Assembly: GCA_964036295.1 (NCBI GenBank)
Contig: OZ038465.1
Location: 7,753,167 to 7,817,166, forward strand
DNA from: Plumapathes pennacea
Lineage: Eukaryota > Cnidaria > Anthozoa > Antipatharia > Myriopathidae
Direction: 5' to 3'
Length of the DNA stretch: 64,000 bases
Positions within the stretch are counted from its first letter, which is position 1; the number at the start of each line of letters is the position of its first letter. The translations under genes and the position numbers were made by a program. Positions 12,501 through 23,000 of this stretch are shown here, piece after piece. Below the pieces are notes generated by a model. The model saw only the letters and a program-made list of their open reading frames with translations, did no database searches and was not told where the DNA came from.

Positions 12501-13210
12501 TTTAGTTTTGGACTCAAGTGAAGTCTCAGAAATCACTCTAGAGACAGGTGAGTATTACACTGATTTGACCGTTCTTTTCACGATATTCACTCATCCGAAA
12601 GTGCTGTTATATAATGGCGCAATAATGGTCCAAACTTGTAAACTCTCTTCCAAAACTATGCAGTAAGGCCAATAATTCTTTCTTCTTTGGTTGAATATTT
12701 ATCATTTTTCAGTTTCCTAAACTTCCGTCGACGTATTTGTTTTCTGTGTGAGCAGGTGTCATTTTGTCTGAGCCTTTATATCGGAAACAGACCTCGAACT
12801 ATGTCTGTTTCTCTTTTAACCCACTTATCTACTAGAGTTTGATAAATTTATCGTCTACTGACTTTTTATATGTACATTCTAATGGTCTCTATCTATCATC
12901 TGTGTTGCACTGTAATACAAAAATTCCTGCGTGCCTTTGCTTTTGTACCTTTCCAAATATAGCACAAAGTCTCTACAATGCCATTACAGATGGTATTTCC
13001 GGAAGGCTACTACCCTCATTACCAGGTTCCCTCACTTGCCACTCGACATCCCGGTCAGGTGATGAAGGCAACACGGAGAGAGAACAAAAGACAAGCAGTC
13101 GCTCTTTGAAGAAGAAGGAATATTATTATAGCGTGCCAACTAGTAACAGGTTTGATATTCTTGCGGTGGAAGACAAAAGCAGCACCGAAGAAGAAAATGA
13201 CTTGAATTAA
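9523..13210 (+). CDS. Asteroid homologue-like nuclease (XPG/FEN fold), intact, 631 aa
   Basis: Three exons: 9523-9950, 11328-12547 and 12963-13210, all with GT-AG borders and matching phases (2, then 1), giving 632 codons including TAA. The start is chosen at MGIWGLTSY because XPG-family proteins begin with a Met-Gly that sits in the active site; the in-frame ATG at 9439 would add 28 residues. The catalytic acids of the FEN1/XPG family can be placed: D31 (VIIDAN), D79 (LLDG), E144 and D146 (EADQE), and D164 and D166 (TDSDFF). Asteroid proteins are nuclear XPG-like proteins; human ASTE1 (679 aa) has been reported as a structure-specific nuclease at DNA ends. The rest of exon 2 is the asteroid-type C-terminal region and exon 3 is a short charged tail. 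Activity is inferred, not shown. Intron 1 (1.4 kb) holds a foldback repeat. Confidence 0.85.
10399..10525. repeat. Imperfect foldback repeat in intron 1 of the asteroid-like gene
   Basis: The outer bases GTAATATAGC and GCTATATTAC are inverted copies. Inside them, the segment around 10425-10448 (AAGTAGAAAAACACGAGAG) pairs imperfectly with 10488-10511. The arrangement is a hairpin of about 127 bases, probably a non-autonomous interspersed element. It has no coding content. Confidence 0.5.
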
Positions 13211-14852
13211 GAAAAAATTGAATAATGCAGCTCTTCCAGGAACTCCACTAATTTTCTTGGCTTGCTGGCAGAAGCCATTCTTATTAAAAAGGTGTTACAG
13301 AAATATGTAAATCTCATTTACGTTTGTTTTATTATAAGAGACCAAAAAATTGGTGAGTTAGTGTTGATTTGCAAAAACCACTCTGGATCTGTCCACAATC
13401 ATATACATATTTCTGGTCACTACAGCACACAGTCAAGAATATCTAAAAAATGTGAATTTACTTCTACTTGACTTACCTGACTCTGTCAGTCACTATAAAG
13501 AATTTATTGTGGATCACAAACTATGGGTGTCAATACTACTACTATAAATTTCATAAGAATAACAAGTAATAGAAATTGCATCTCAGAAAGGGGAGCTATG
13601 CAAATCAGGGTTTATCAAAAGGGAAAACTAATCCCCCTTTCTATCCGAGTTGGATTTTCTAGCTTAATGCATATGTATTGTTCTGCTCACCTAATCTGAG
13701 TCTTGGTAAGTATTTGTCCAAGGCCTTGTGTTAGCTTATTGTCTGCCTTAGCTTCACTGTATTTCCTCTGCAAAGTATAACGTCAAAGAAACAAGACTAA
13801 CTTTAATTTCACCAAGAATGGCAATATTTTTTGTACACAGTACTCATATTTTTAGGTTGCAGCTTGGTAGAGCCGTGTGGTGGATTAGCAGTAGATTTGC
13901 ATGCGGTAAGAGATAAAGAGTCTAGTATATAGTGGTAAGAGATAAAGAGTCTAGTAGCATGATTGACATGCGTGTACTACACTCCATACCATGGACCTTT
14001 CCAAATGATTACTTTTGACACTCATCTGAGTACTGCTCTTTGTGTTGCTGTGCTTGTGCTATCATGTGGAACAATAAATCTCTCAATATCAAATCAATTT
14101 TTGAAACAGCAATGAAGGCACCACTGCATCAATTTCCAACCCTAAAGTTAACTATTAATCCTAACCCTTCGGATATGTCCATAACTTCAGGTCCTGTTGA
14201 GGCATGGTTCTTTTTGAGTCACCCCTTTTAGCCTTTACCAAAAAAGAAATTGTCGAGATAAATGTAAATTTAACACGTGGAAAATTACAACTAAAATTTA
14301 AGATGTCACGTTCCCCTCACCGACTTTTTGTTCAAAATTGCAGCTATATAATTCCGCAATTTTATGATCGTCGGCTAAAGTAGAGAATGACTAAGGTCGA
14401 TGTGTGAAAGCTGGACGCCGCGAAAGAATTTGAAGCTGACGTTTCGAGCGCTAGCCCTTCGTCTGAGCAAAAAATGAGCATTTGAAATTCTTTTATGGCG
14501 TCCAGCTTTCACGCATCGAACCTTAGTCGATCCAAGTTAAGTTCTCTTTAGAGCTGGTTTTCCATTGTAAAGTAGAGAATACCTGTCTGCTCCTACTAGG
14601 TGTCCTTACGGCCCTGTGTTGTTTCCTTACAAAAAATCCATATCTCCACAGCTGATGATGCGCAGAATGGAAATATATACGTCGTATATGCTACATTTAC
14701 CGTCCCAATAACAATTCCGCTGACATAATGATTGTTGGCGCAAAAAAATGGCGGACGGACTCGCCCCGTTCTGTATTTTTCGTCTTCTTTGACACTGGAA
14801 TACAGGTCTGATTCCTATAACTCCATAATCAAAGGCAGTTGACTTTACAGAG
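13211..14852. other. Intergenic stretch between the two intact asteroid-like genes
   Basis: About 13300-13440 is the 3' flank shared with copies ending at 172 and 5963. A direct duplication of GGTAAGAGATAAAGAGTCTAG lies around 13902-13956. The upstream region of the next gene starts near 14330 and is interrupted by an insertion at 14389-14567. No further gene is supported. Confidence 0.55.
14389..14567. mobile_element. Insertion with 13-base target-site duplication and internal inverted arms
   Basis: The flanking bases TAAAGTAGAGAAT occur on both sides (14376-14388 and 14568-14580). The same site occurs once, uninterrupted, upstream of the sister copy (around 1792-1804), so this is a real insertion after duplication. 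The left edge GACTAAGGTCGATG continues for about 44 bases as an imperfect inverted copy of a segment ending near 14525. A further 40 bases lie to the right of that arm. It contains the motif ACGTTTCGAGCG, also present near 1699, so related pieces exist nearby. There is no coding capacity. It lies about 290 bases upstream of the ATG at 14853. Confidence 0.7.
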
Positions 14853-17800
14853 ATGGGAATACAAGGGTTAACGAGTTTCGCTGACTCGATTGGCAGCCTG
14901 TGGACGAAACTGAAGCTTCATAACACCAAAGTGGTTATCGACGGAAGTTGTCTGTATTATCATTTACACAGCAGTGCCCAGCTGAACTGCCAAAGTGGAG
15001 GGCAGTACAAGGAGTTCCACGACATTACTGTATCTTTCTTCGACTCCTTAAAGTCAAGCAACGTGGAACCTTTGGTCGTTTTAGACGGTGCATACGACGC
15101 GAGCGCCAGGAAGCTAAACACCCTCACGCGACGAGTGAAAGACAACATCTTGAACGCCTGCCGGTTAGCAAATGGGTCGGTTGAGTGTGAGCACGTTCTG
15201 CCTCTACTCACAAGACGATCCTTCATGCAATCAATGGAGGAACTTGGAGTTAAATTTGTTGTTTGTGACTGGTAAGTTTATAAGCTGTAAAATATTTCAT
15301 GCACATACTGTAGGATCAGCCGTACAGTGCTTGAACTTTCGGTGCTCATATTTATTTACTAGATTTTTATGAAAGAGAACGACAGGATCTGTCAGAAATT
15401 CATGACCCAAGGGAACCAAGAGTGTATTCATTACCATACAGAATTTTTCAGTTTCGTGTACACAATGCGCAAGTTTTTCCTTCAACAGTTTCATTTGCTG
15501 ATGCGATTATAGCTTCTCGCCGCACGCGACACACAGGCACGCGAGGATACGCGAGCACGCGCAAAAGTTAGCAACTACAAACACGTGACCCTCTACCTTT
15601 CTAATCCCGTGACAGCCATTTTTTCTCCGACCAAATTAATGGTTACACCCTCAGGTTTAATTTGACAGTTCAGGAGTGAAAGTTTGCTGTTCAGTAGTTG
15701 AAAGTTTACAATTCAGAAGTTGAAAGTTTCCAGCTTGAGTCAATCTGAACAGGTTGATGCTGCGGTATTTCTAAATCTCCTCGTTTTTTGTTCTGCAGTG
15801 AAGCTGATGAAGAGATTGCTTCCCTGGCGAACTTTCTGGACTGCCCTGTGATCAGCAGTGACAGCGACTTTTTTATTTTTGATCTGAAGCAAGGCTACAT
15901 CCCGTTGAAGTACCTGGACTGCCGCTCAAAGCCGCTAACAGTGGATCTCTTCAAAAGCGAGAAGCTGGCACGACATCTGGGCATCTCTAAAGACCTCCTG
16001 CCTCTGTTTGCTTCCCTTCTGGGAAATGATTTCGTCAGTTCGGAGACCTTGACGCCCTTCCATCGCGCCTTGAAACGCATACAGCAAACGCGCCGACCAA
16101 CCAAGAGAAACCAGCGACTCACGAGCGTCGCCTATTTTCTGTCCAAATCCAATACCTTGGCAGGCGGACTTCAAGATGTTATACGAACGGTGCCAGAGCA
16201 CACTCGCAACGACCTGCGCAAGGCTTTAGAAACGTCCGTACAGACTTACGCGGCCGCAGAACAGGAAAGCGAGTTGGCAAGCTATATTGAAGGTGGGGAA
16301 GTTCACAGCAGCCTGTTTTCTGCCCTCGAGCCCTGGGTTTTGACGAAATTTCGCCTGGGCCTGTTTCCCACTGCGTGTATGAATGCGCTCACTGTTGGGG
16401 AAGTGTTTCTCAGAGTTCAAGTGGAAAGCTTCAGTGCCGTCTCGGCCAATCAGTGTTCTCTTGAGCTGAGGCGCTTCATGTATGGAGTCCTGAGGAAAAA
16501 CGAACTCGAACCAGCTAAGAATCGAGCAGAAGCGCTGGTGAGCGTGTCAATCAAAGAATGGGACAGAGAGCAGAAGGGGCTGCGACATTACGCGGTCAAA
16601 CCTTATCGCCACGTCCAAGGGTATGGAGAACTTCCACGTCTATGCACCATCCCAGACTTGGATGCTGCCGCGAGACGCAGGCTTTGCCTCGTGTTGCTCG
16701 AATCCAACACAAACCTCGTGCTGAGTTTACCCGCTGACCTCCAACTTTTCGCCGCGTCGCTCCGTTACTGGATCATCCACGCCAACCCGTCCATTGAGGA
16801 AGTTCATCTTCGCGCTCTTTTGATCTGCTGCCTTCAATTAACAAAAGACGAACGCACGCGCGAGTTCCACGCGTCACAGCGCAAGTGTCGCTCACGTCCT
16901 CCGCGAGGATTTCACCCGTCGTTCAATCTGGCAGCTCAGCACAGCTTCGCACAATGGCAGAGTGTGATGCAAGAAGCGCTCCACCTGAACCTCCTCTTGC
17001 TGGAGCCACTGCCCACACCAAAAATTCGACAGTTGTACGATGGACTGCTAGTTCAGGACCTGGTCTCAAAGTTGGAAAGTGGTACGGAATTAGTATATGG
17101 AAACGATTTCTTTGTAGAGCTGTTTTTGGATGACTGTCGATGACAAAAATCAAAGCACGTACATGACCTGTAAGAGACATTTCAACCAATTAGAAGCCAA
17201 AGTAATCCGCACTCGGTTTTACTCTGAAGAAGCCAATCAGAAGTGCGAGGAAACGCCCTCGCCACTTGCCTTTTTGTGTGAGAATATCGCAATCATGTTT
17301 TGCTTTTGCTCTTGATTGGCCAAAAATGCTGCCGAAGTTGTTTGAACCAATCAGAAAGCTTACTCCGACAGTCATCCAAACGGCTCTATCGAGCAATACC
17401 AACAAAAGACTATTAACAAGGCAAAACTTTGCGCATGCATGCACGCACGGACACAATATGATATGATAATAACGACTGATAAGACACACTTAGAAGAGTA
17501 CTCCACTTGCTAACACTCTAGTAAATGTTCTGCAGGCTAAAGAATGTTGGCGTGTAAGGCTCTTTTTATACGTCTACCGTTCGCCAAAAGTTCTCTCTTC
17601 TCACTCTATTGTCTCTAATCGCTGACCACATGGTCATGTTTCTATTTAATGAACCGTTCTGAAACTAGCACACATCTCGACTGTTGTTTCACAGGTCAGA
17701 GAACTCGGATGTTACTGCCAAGCGCGCACGAGTTTGAAACGCTCTATCAGGTCGTGACGGATGGCATCGCAGAGAAGTTGCTTCCCTCGGCTACAGCTCG

Positions 17801-17984
17801 CGGTGCTGGCGTCTCGACGTGTGGGACAGATGCCACGAGTGACCTGGAGCGAGCAAAACAAACACGTGATCGCTCTCCACGGAAGAAAGTTGAAGTTAAC
17901 GCGAACGTGTTGACTGCGAACCGGTTTGGTTTTCTTGATATGGACAACGACAGTAGCTCTGAAAAGGAAGATGACGAGGACTAA
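14853..17984 (+). CDS. Asteroid homologue-like nuclease (XPG/FEN fold), intact, about 663 aa
   Basis: Exon 1 is 14853-15271 (phase 2 donor TG|GTAAGT). Exon 2 starts at 15799 after TTCTGCAG and is open to a stop at 17141-17143. Exon 3 is 17695-17984 after TTTCACAG and encodes a serine/acid-rich tail ending SSSEKEDDED. The exon 2 donor is not certain: phase requires an exit at 17078 (A|GTGGTA) or 17081 (G|GTACGG), both weak. The second gives 664 codons including stop. If neither is used, the protein ends at 17143. The catalytic acids are D30, D78, E141, D143, D161 and D163. It differs from the broken copy at 2028 at only 5 of 140 residues of the exon 1 reading frame. Its expected role is DNA-end or flap processing in the nucleus, inferred from the family. 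Confidence 0.82.
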
Positions 17985-18094
17985 GAGGAGATGGAATTCT
18001 CGAATATAAACGTTTTAGAATATGTGTAAGCTTCATTAACTAGTGAGGACTTAGGAGTTAGTTTTTAAATTTGGATAGATTTTTAGCGTTATAG

Positions 18095-18100
18095 AATAAA
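18095..18100 (+). terminator. Probable polyadenylation signal AATAAA
   Basis: AATAAA lies 111 bases after the stop codon of the asteroid-like gene ending at 17984. Assigned by sequence and position. Confidence 0.5.
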
Positions 18101-19353
18101 CCTGTAGGAAGAACTTTTATTGAAGTGTTCTGCAACTTCATATATTCAAAGATATAATTTGCTTTCAAAAAGAAATAAAGAAAGAAGAAGGCACTTGAAG
18201 TACAAATCAACTTGGCAACTTTTATTACGTGTTGGGGTATTTGGGATGTTACTAGTTTCAACTTGAATGACTGCAATCTCAGTTTGTTAAATGTTTGTCA
18301 AATGCGACTGTCAAGTCGGTGCAGTGCGGGCCCAGCCACGTACTCACAACGAAAACCAGATTGCAATGTTCCTTGCCCCTATGCTGAGTGGGGAATGTGT
18401 CCCCCAGAGCTTCCTGAACTCTCTCCAAAGGAACCCCGCCGCTTTATGTGACGCACGGAGCTTTGGACGAGAGAACACAGGTGAGGGATGCGAAGTGGGC
18501 CAGCGCTCCCCTTTCCCGCCAAAAGCCAAAAGCAAAGATTACTAACCGTCACAGTTGCGTGTTTTGGACTTTAATTTCGGTCACTTAAAAACGTGGTGTC
18601 CATTTTGTGCATGACCACTTCTTTCCTTTGTAATGTCTTGGAATACAATTAAATTAATATATCAAGGATTTTTTCTTAAGTTCTAATCTCACTCTAAAAG
18701 TCTGAGGCCTCTTCTTGCTAACAGTTCACATATATATACAGTCATAATCAGAATACTGCACAATGTGCTGGTAAGCTGAAGCCACAGAATAGGGCACAAA
18801 GGCCACGGTGGTAGCGGGCATTACCCCTTGATCTACCAAAAAAATAAAATATTGTGAGCCCAAGTAATAGCAGCCATGGACAGCTATATATACAGTCAGT
18901 TTGGCAGCCAAATAGATAACCCTCTCAATTCAAATTTTCTCCAAAAAAGCTGCACGCATTTCACAATCCTCCTATTTACGTTATATTCATATCTTCTTAA
19001 GAAAAATAAAGAAATGTCATGAAATACATCAACGTACAAATGGAAAGTTATTTCTGTTTCGAAAAATATCACCGTAAATAAAAATGACCATGAAAGTCAC
19101 TAGAGTCCTGGTCAGGAGTACTGGAGCATTCAGTTTTCTTTCCAAATCGTTTCTTCGATCCCTGTCTAAAGAACATAATGTTGAATTTCGCTCATACACG
19201 TTCTTCATTCCAACATTTTTCTTGTGAAAGGTGGTTCTAAAATATCGAGTCACTAAACATCAGCTGTATAAACCGCAAACAGCATAAACAGCATTAACGG
19301 AGAAGAGATAAAGAGTTCACTGGGGCCATGTACGATGGATGTTGATAAAGTGC

Positions 19354-19850
19354 TCAAGAACTTTTGACCAGGATACAGTGTTGTTCTGAGTTCACTACAC
19401 ATTGAATTGTGTTCACTGGTAACTGTATAAAGCACACACACACACACACACATACTGAGAAAAGGACATATAATGATGAAATGATAATCAAAATATAGAT
19501 TTCAAAAAGGAGGTATTTCAAGAACTTTTTGACTGATATTGTAGTTATGAGTTTACTAAACGTTAGGTTATGTTCACGGAAAAACGTATAAAGAAAAAAG
19601 GATGAGAATCAAAATCTAGACGTTTAAAAAATTAAAGATACTTCAAGAACTTTTGACTGGCATTGTAGTTCTGAGTTGACTAAATGTTGGGTTATGTTCA
19701 CAGGAAAACGTATAAAGAAGGAAGTGTAGAATCAAAATTTAGACGTTTAAAACATAAGGGGTAATTCAAGAACTTTTGACCTTGTTTGTAGTTCTGAGTT
19801 CACTAAATGTTGTGTTGTGTTTACTATAAAACGCATAAAAACAAATGCAG
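19354..19850. repeat. Degenerate tandem repeat, four copies, period about 125
   Basis: The phrase TCAAGAACTTTTGAC starts units at 19354, 19518 (one base longer), 19643 and 19766. Each unit continues with a variant of GTAGTTCTGAGTTCACTAAA, then GTTATGTTCAC and an ACGTATAAAG-like end. Spacings are 164, 125 and 123 bases; the first is longer because it includes a CA microsatellite. It lies just downstream of the Caskin-like gene and may be transcribed in its 3' UTR. Confidence 0.8.
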
Positions 19851-20057
19851 TCGACGAAAAAAGACATCCTAAGCCATGAAGTGCTTGATTTTTCAAATAA
19901 GAAGTTGGAATATTATACTCTCTCTCTTTAAGTTTCTTTTTCTGGGTTTGAACACCGTGTGATGTTCATAACAGTTATTAGTACACTATGCAGCTACAAT
20001 ACCAAGTGTTCACGGCAGCACACGTTTAAAAGCCAGTGAGCCTAAAAAACATCCGAG

Positions 20058-23000
20058 CTAATACATTGAATCTAATTCTGTGGAGATATCACTGAGTAGA
20101 TTGTTGATATCATTCATCAGGTCGTCGTCAAGACTGCAAGAAGGAAAGAGAGAAAAGGGATATGAGGAGGTGATGAAGTGGAGGGAGACCTAAGAAGAAA
20201 GATAATACAAAGAAAAGAGGCGGAAACCGGCAATAGGATAAGAGGTATCAGATGAGACGTAAAAAGGCAGAGACAGATCGGGAAGAAAAAAAAGAGAGAG
20301 AAAAAAATAAAGCAGAGATGTCTGAACGTGGACGAGAAGAAAAACGGACTCAGAGCGAGAGAGAATAAGTGACGAAGCATAGCAAAGACCGAGAAATGCA
20401 ATAAGCACTGGAAAAGACAAACAAACAAACAAAGATGGAACAGGATCCAAAAAAATGCAAGTGCATTGAAACCGAGAATTCTCAGACACTTCACTGAGCT
20501 GCGTTTGTATGGATGCGTTTTCGTCACGTCTGAAAACGATGCGTTCGTCATCTCCAGTTTTCTCTGTCTACACGAAAACAGCAACCGAAGCGTTTTGAAA
20601 ACGATCCAGTTTTGGCTGGTTTTTCATCGCTGGCTTTGATCGTTTTCGTGCAGACGGTAGATAAAAACGCATCGAAATCGAACCGAAAACACACAGACAG
20701 AAGAAACGGTGATGCAATGCAATGCTGAAGGGCATATCAAACACTCACTCTTTCTCTTTCTCTTCTTCTTTGGCGAGTTCTTGACCTCCACTGTTGAAGT
20801 CGTTGTTAATACCAGTGCCTTCTGAACCAAAGTCGTGCCTGGGTCCTTCTGAAGTGAAACCAGAGGTTTTGTTTTAACTTAAAAGCACAATGAAACCAGA
20901 CGTCTTGCGGAATTCTACGGGGCTGGAGATTAGACCTATTTAACCCTTTTACAATCAAGAGTGATCAACTTCAATTTTCTCTTTCATTTTTCTCATTACA
21001 AGACATAATGTAAAGTTAGGAGAACTTGCTTTTGATCCCTTGCTCAGATGATACCAATTCTCACTTCATCACTCATGCGTTTTCTTCTAAAACAGTTGGG
21101 AGAATCTGAAATTTGAGCATGGGAGTGAAAGGCTTAACATACACGAACATCATTAACTTTTTCATTGTCTTCGCCAGGTTTTCGTGAAAATGTAGGGTGG
21201 CGTCTTAACCAATGCAACTGTGGTATCTTAGCAAGTTTCTGGGGTCGATCGACAACTCACCTGAGTGAAAACTCGGCAGTTCCTCGGTGGACTTTCGTCT
21301 CAAAACGTTCTTAATCTGCACCTCCAAGTCTTCACCTAGATTACCAAACAGACGGTTATATTTGATTTTCACCATCGAAATGCCTTTGGCAGAACAAAAA
21401 AATTCTTATAATTGCCCGTCAATAAGCAGTTCACGTGATTGATAATGATCAACACGAGATACAGCTCGTCTACACGGTCCCTTCCTTTGCAGGCTTGCGC
21501 AGCATTACAAAACCCTCAGCCGGACGCATGATTTTTCTATATCAGACAAACTTTGGACGGACCAGGAAACTGATGGCGAGAGCGGATTTAAACGATGCTC
21601 AGCTGGGTCACAAACTTGCCTCACTGCGGAACTAGTATGCCGATCTTACGAACTCGGTTTTCTTTTCGCCTTGGCCCCTATCTTTTAGGTGAACCGACTG
21701 CTTTCGATCGTTTTGCCCCAAAAATCTGAGAACTTTTGTGAGCTCATCCGAGAACTCCATAACCTGCGGATACAGCCGCTTCACATGAGATGCCTGCTTG
21801 AGTCCGAGACGCCCTACGTGAACAGGATGTATCCGCAAGCTAGAGAAGCCACTTCGAGTATCATGAAAGTTTCCATCAGATGAACAGCAACATGACAACG
21901 AATGAGATGGAAAATGGATGAATGTCCTCGTGCCCAGTTTACCTCCACCATGTGACATACTCTCGCCAGTCTCTCCACTCCACCTACTCGGCAGCATCTC
22001 GGGCGCGCTGTATTTCCGACGCAAGGGTCGGATTCTTTCCAGGCTCTTTCTCCTGTCCTCGAACTCCTCGATGATGGACTCCACCGAGCTGCGGCTGCTG
22101 GTGCTACCGCTGCGACCCCTCCAGTCTGTGCCATTTTGGTGAGAGGGGAGGGGTGCAAAGAAGAAACCGCCAGGATCTGAGCCCGTGCTCCTGGTACGTC
22201 CTGACGGGGGGAGAGGACAGTGGGATGTGCGCTATATGAACTGTGCAGAATGGCGGTGTGTGTGGAGTGAAGATCATGAACACCTCCAAGCTACGTTATG
22301 AGGATGAACGTCACAGTGTGATGATTAGCCGATGTTATGATGGATTTCAAGCGACATCTCAAGTGACGTCATATTTGATCAGATGACGTCATAAGTAGGA
22401 CCGTGCTGTTAACCGATGTTAACTGAGTAGAAACACTGCATTTCAAGTAGCCACACAATGTGAGATTACGTCGTCAAACGGACTGCGCTGTTAGCCGATG
22501 TTACGAAGAAATATTAGATTTTCTGCTTTTACTGAGTGACGTCACAAAGTCGGACATTTGTTTGTTATTCAATAAAGCACAAGCCTAAATAGCACGTGAC
22601 AGTTGTCGGGCACTGGTTAGAACTCAGTCCTTTTACCAAGTTTACTGTTGCTGATACAGTGCTGTAAGAATAGCGTTACAAAGCTGCCATTACTTTATCA
22701 TTGCTATCGCCTTTTCCGGATTAGCTGTGCGCACATTTCTAAATTAAGACAGTGAACATAATTCATAACATGTGTGTATGTATGTATGTATGTATGTATG
22801 TATGTACGGGAGGTAGATAGGTAGATAGGTATGTACGTATGTATCCCGTATTTATAACTTCAGCATGAGAGTAAAGGACAGTAACATCAGGAAAAGAAAC
22901 CAGTAAGAACACAAAAGATAAATGCTCATAGGACGACATTGCCTGCACTTTAAGGGTGTGTTTCATTTTAGGAATCCAAATCCGGATCACAAATCCAGAA

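Larger units (their letters stand above)
17985..20057. other. Intergenic stretch between convergent asteroid-like and Caskin genes
   Basis: It contains the probable polyadenylation signal of the asteroid-like gene (18095-18100), a 42-base segment shared with 38080-38121 (reverse orientation here, 18744-18785), a CA microsatellite (19435-19452) and a four-copy tandem repeat (19354-19850). The part next to 20058 should be the 3' UTR of the Caskin-like gene. No gene is supported. Confidence 0.55.

Noticed and set aside
20117-20584. 155-codon - strand open frame rich in Phe, Leu and Ser
   Set aside because: Composition reflects a purine-rich intronic stretch; only the last Caskin exon (20133-20058) in this area is supported.
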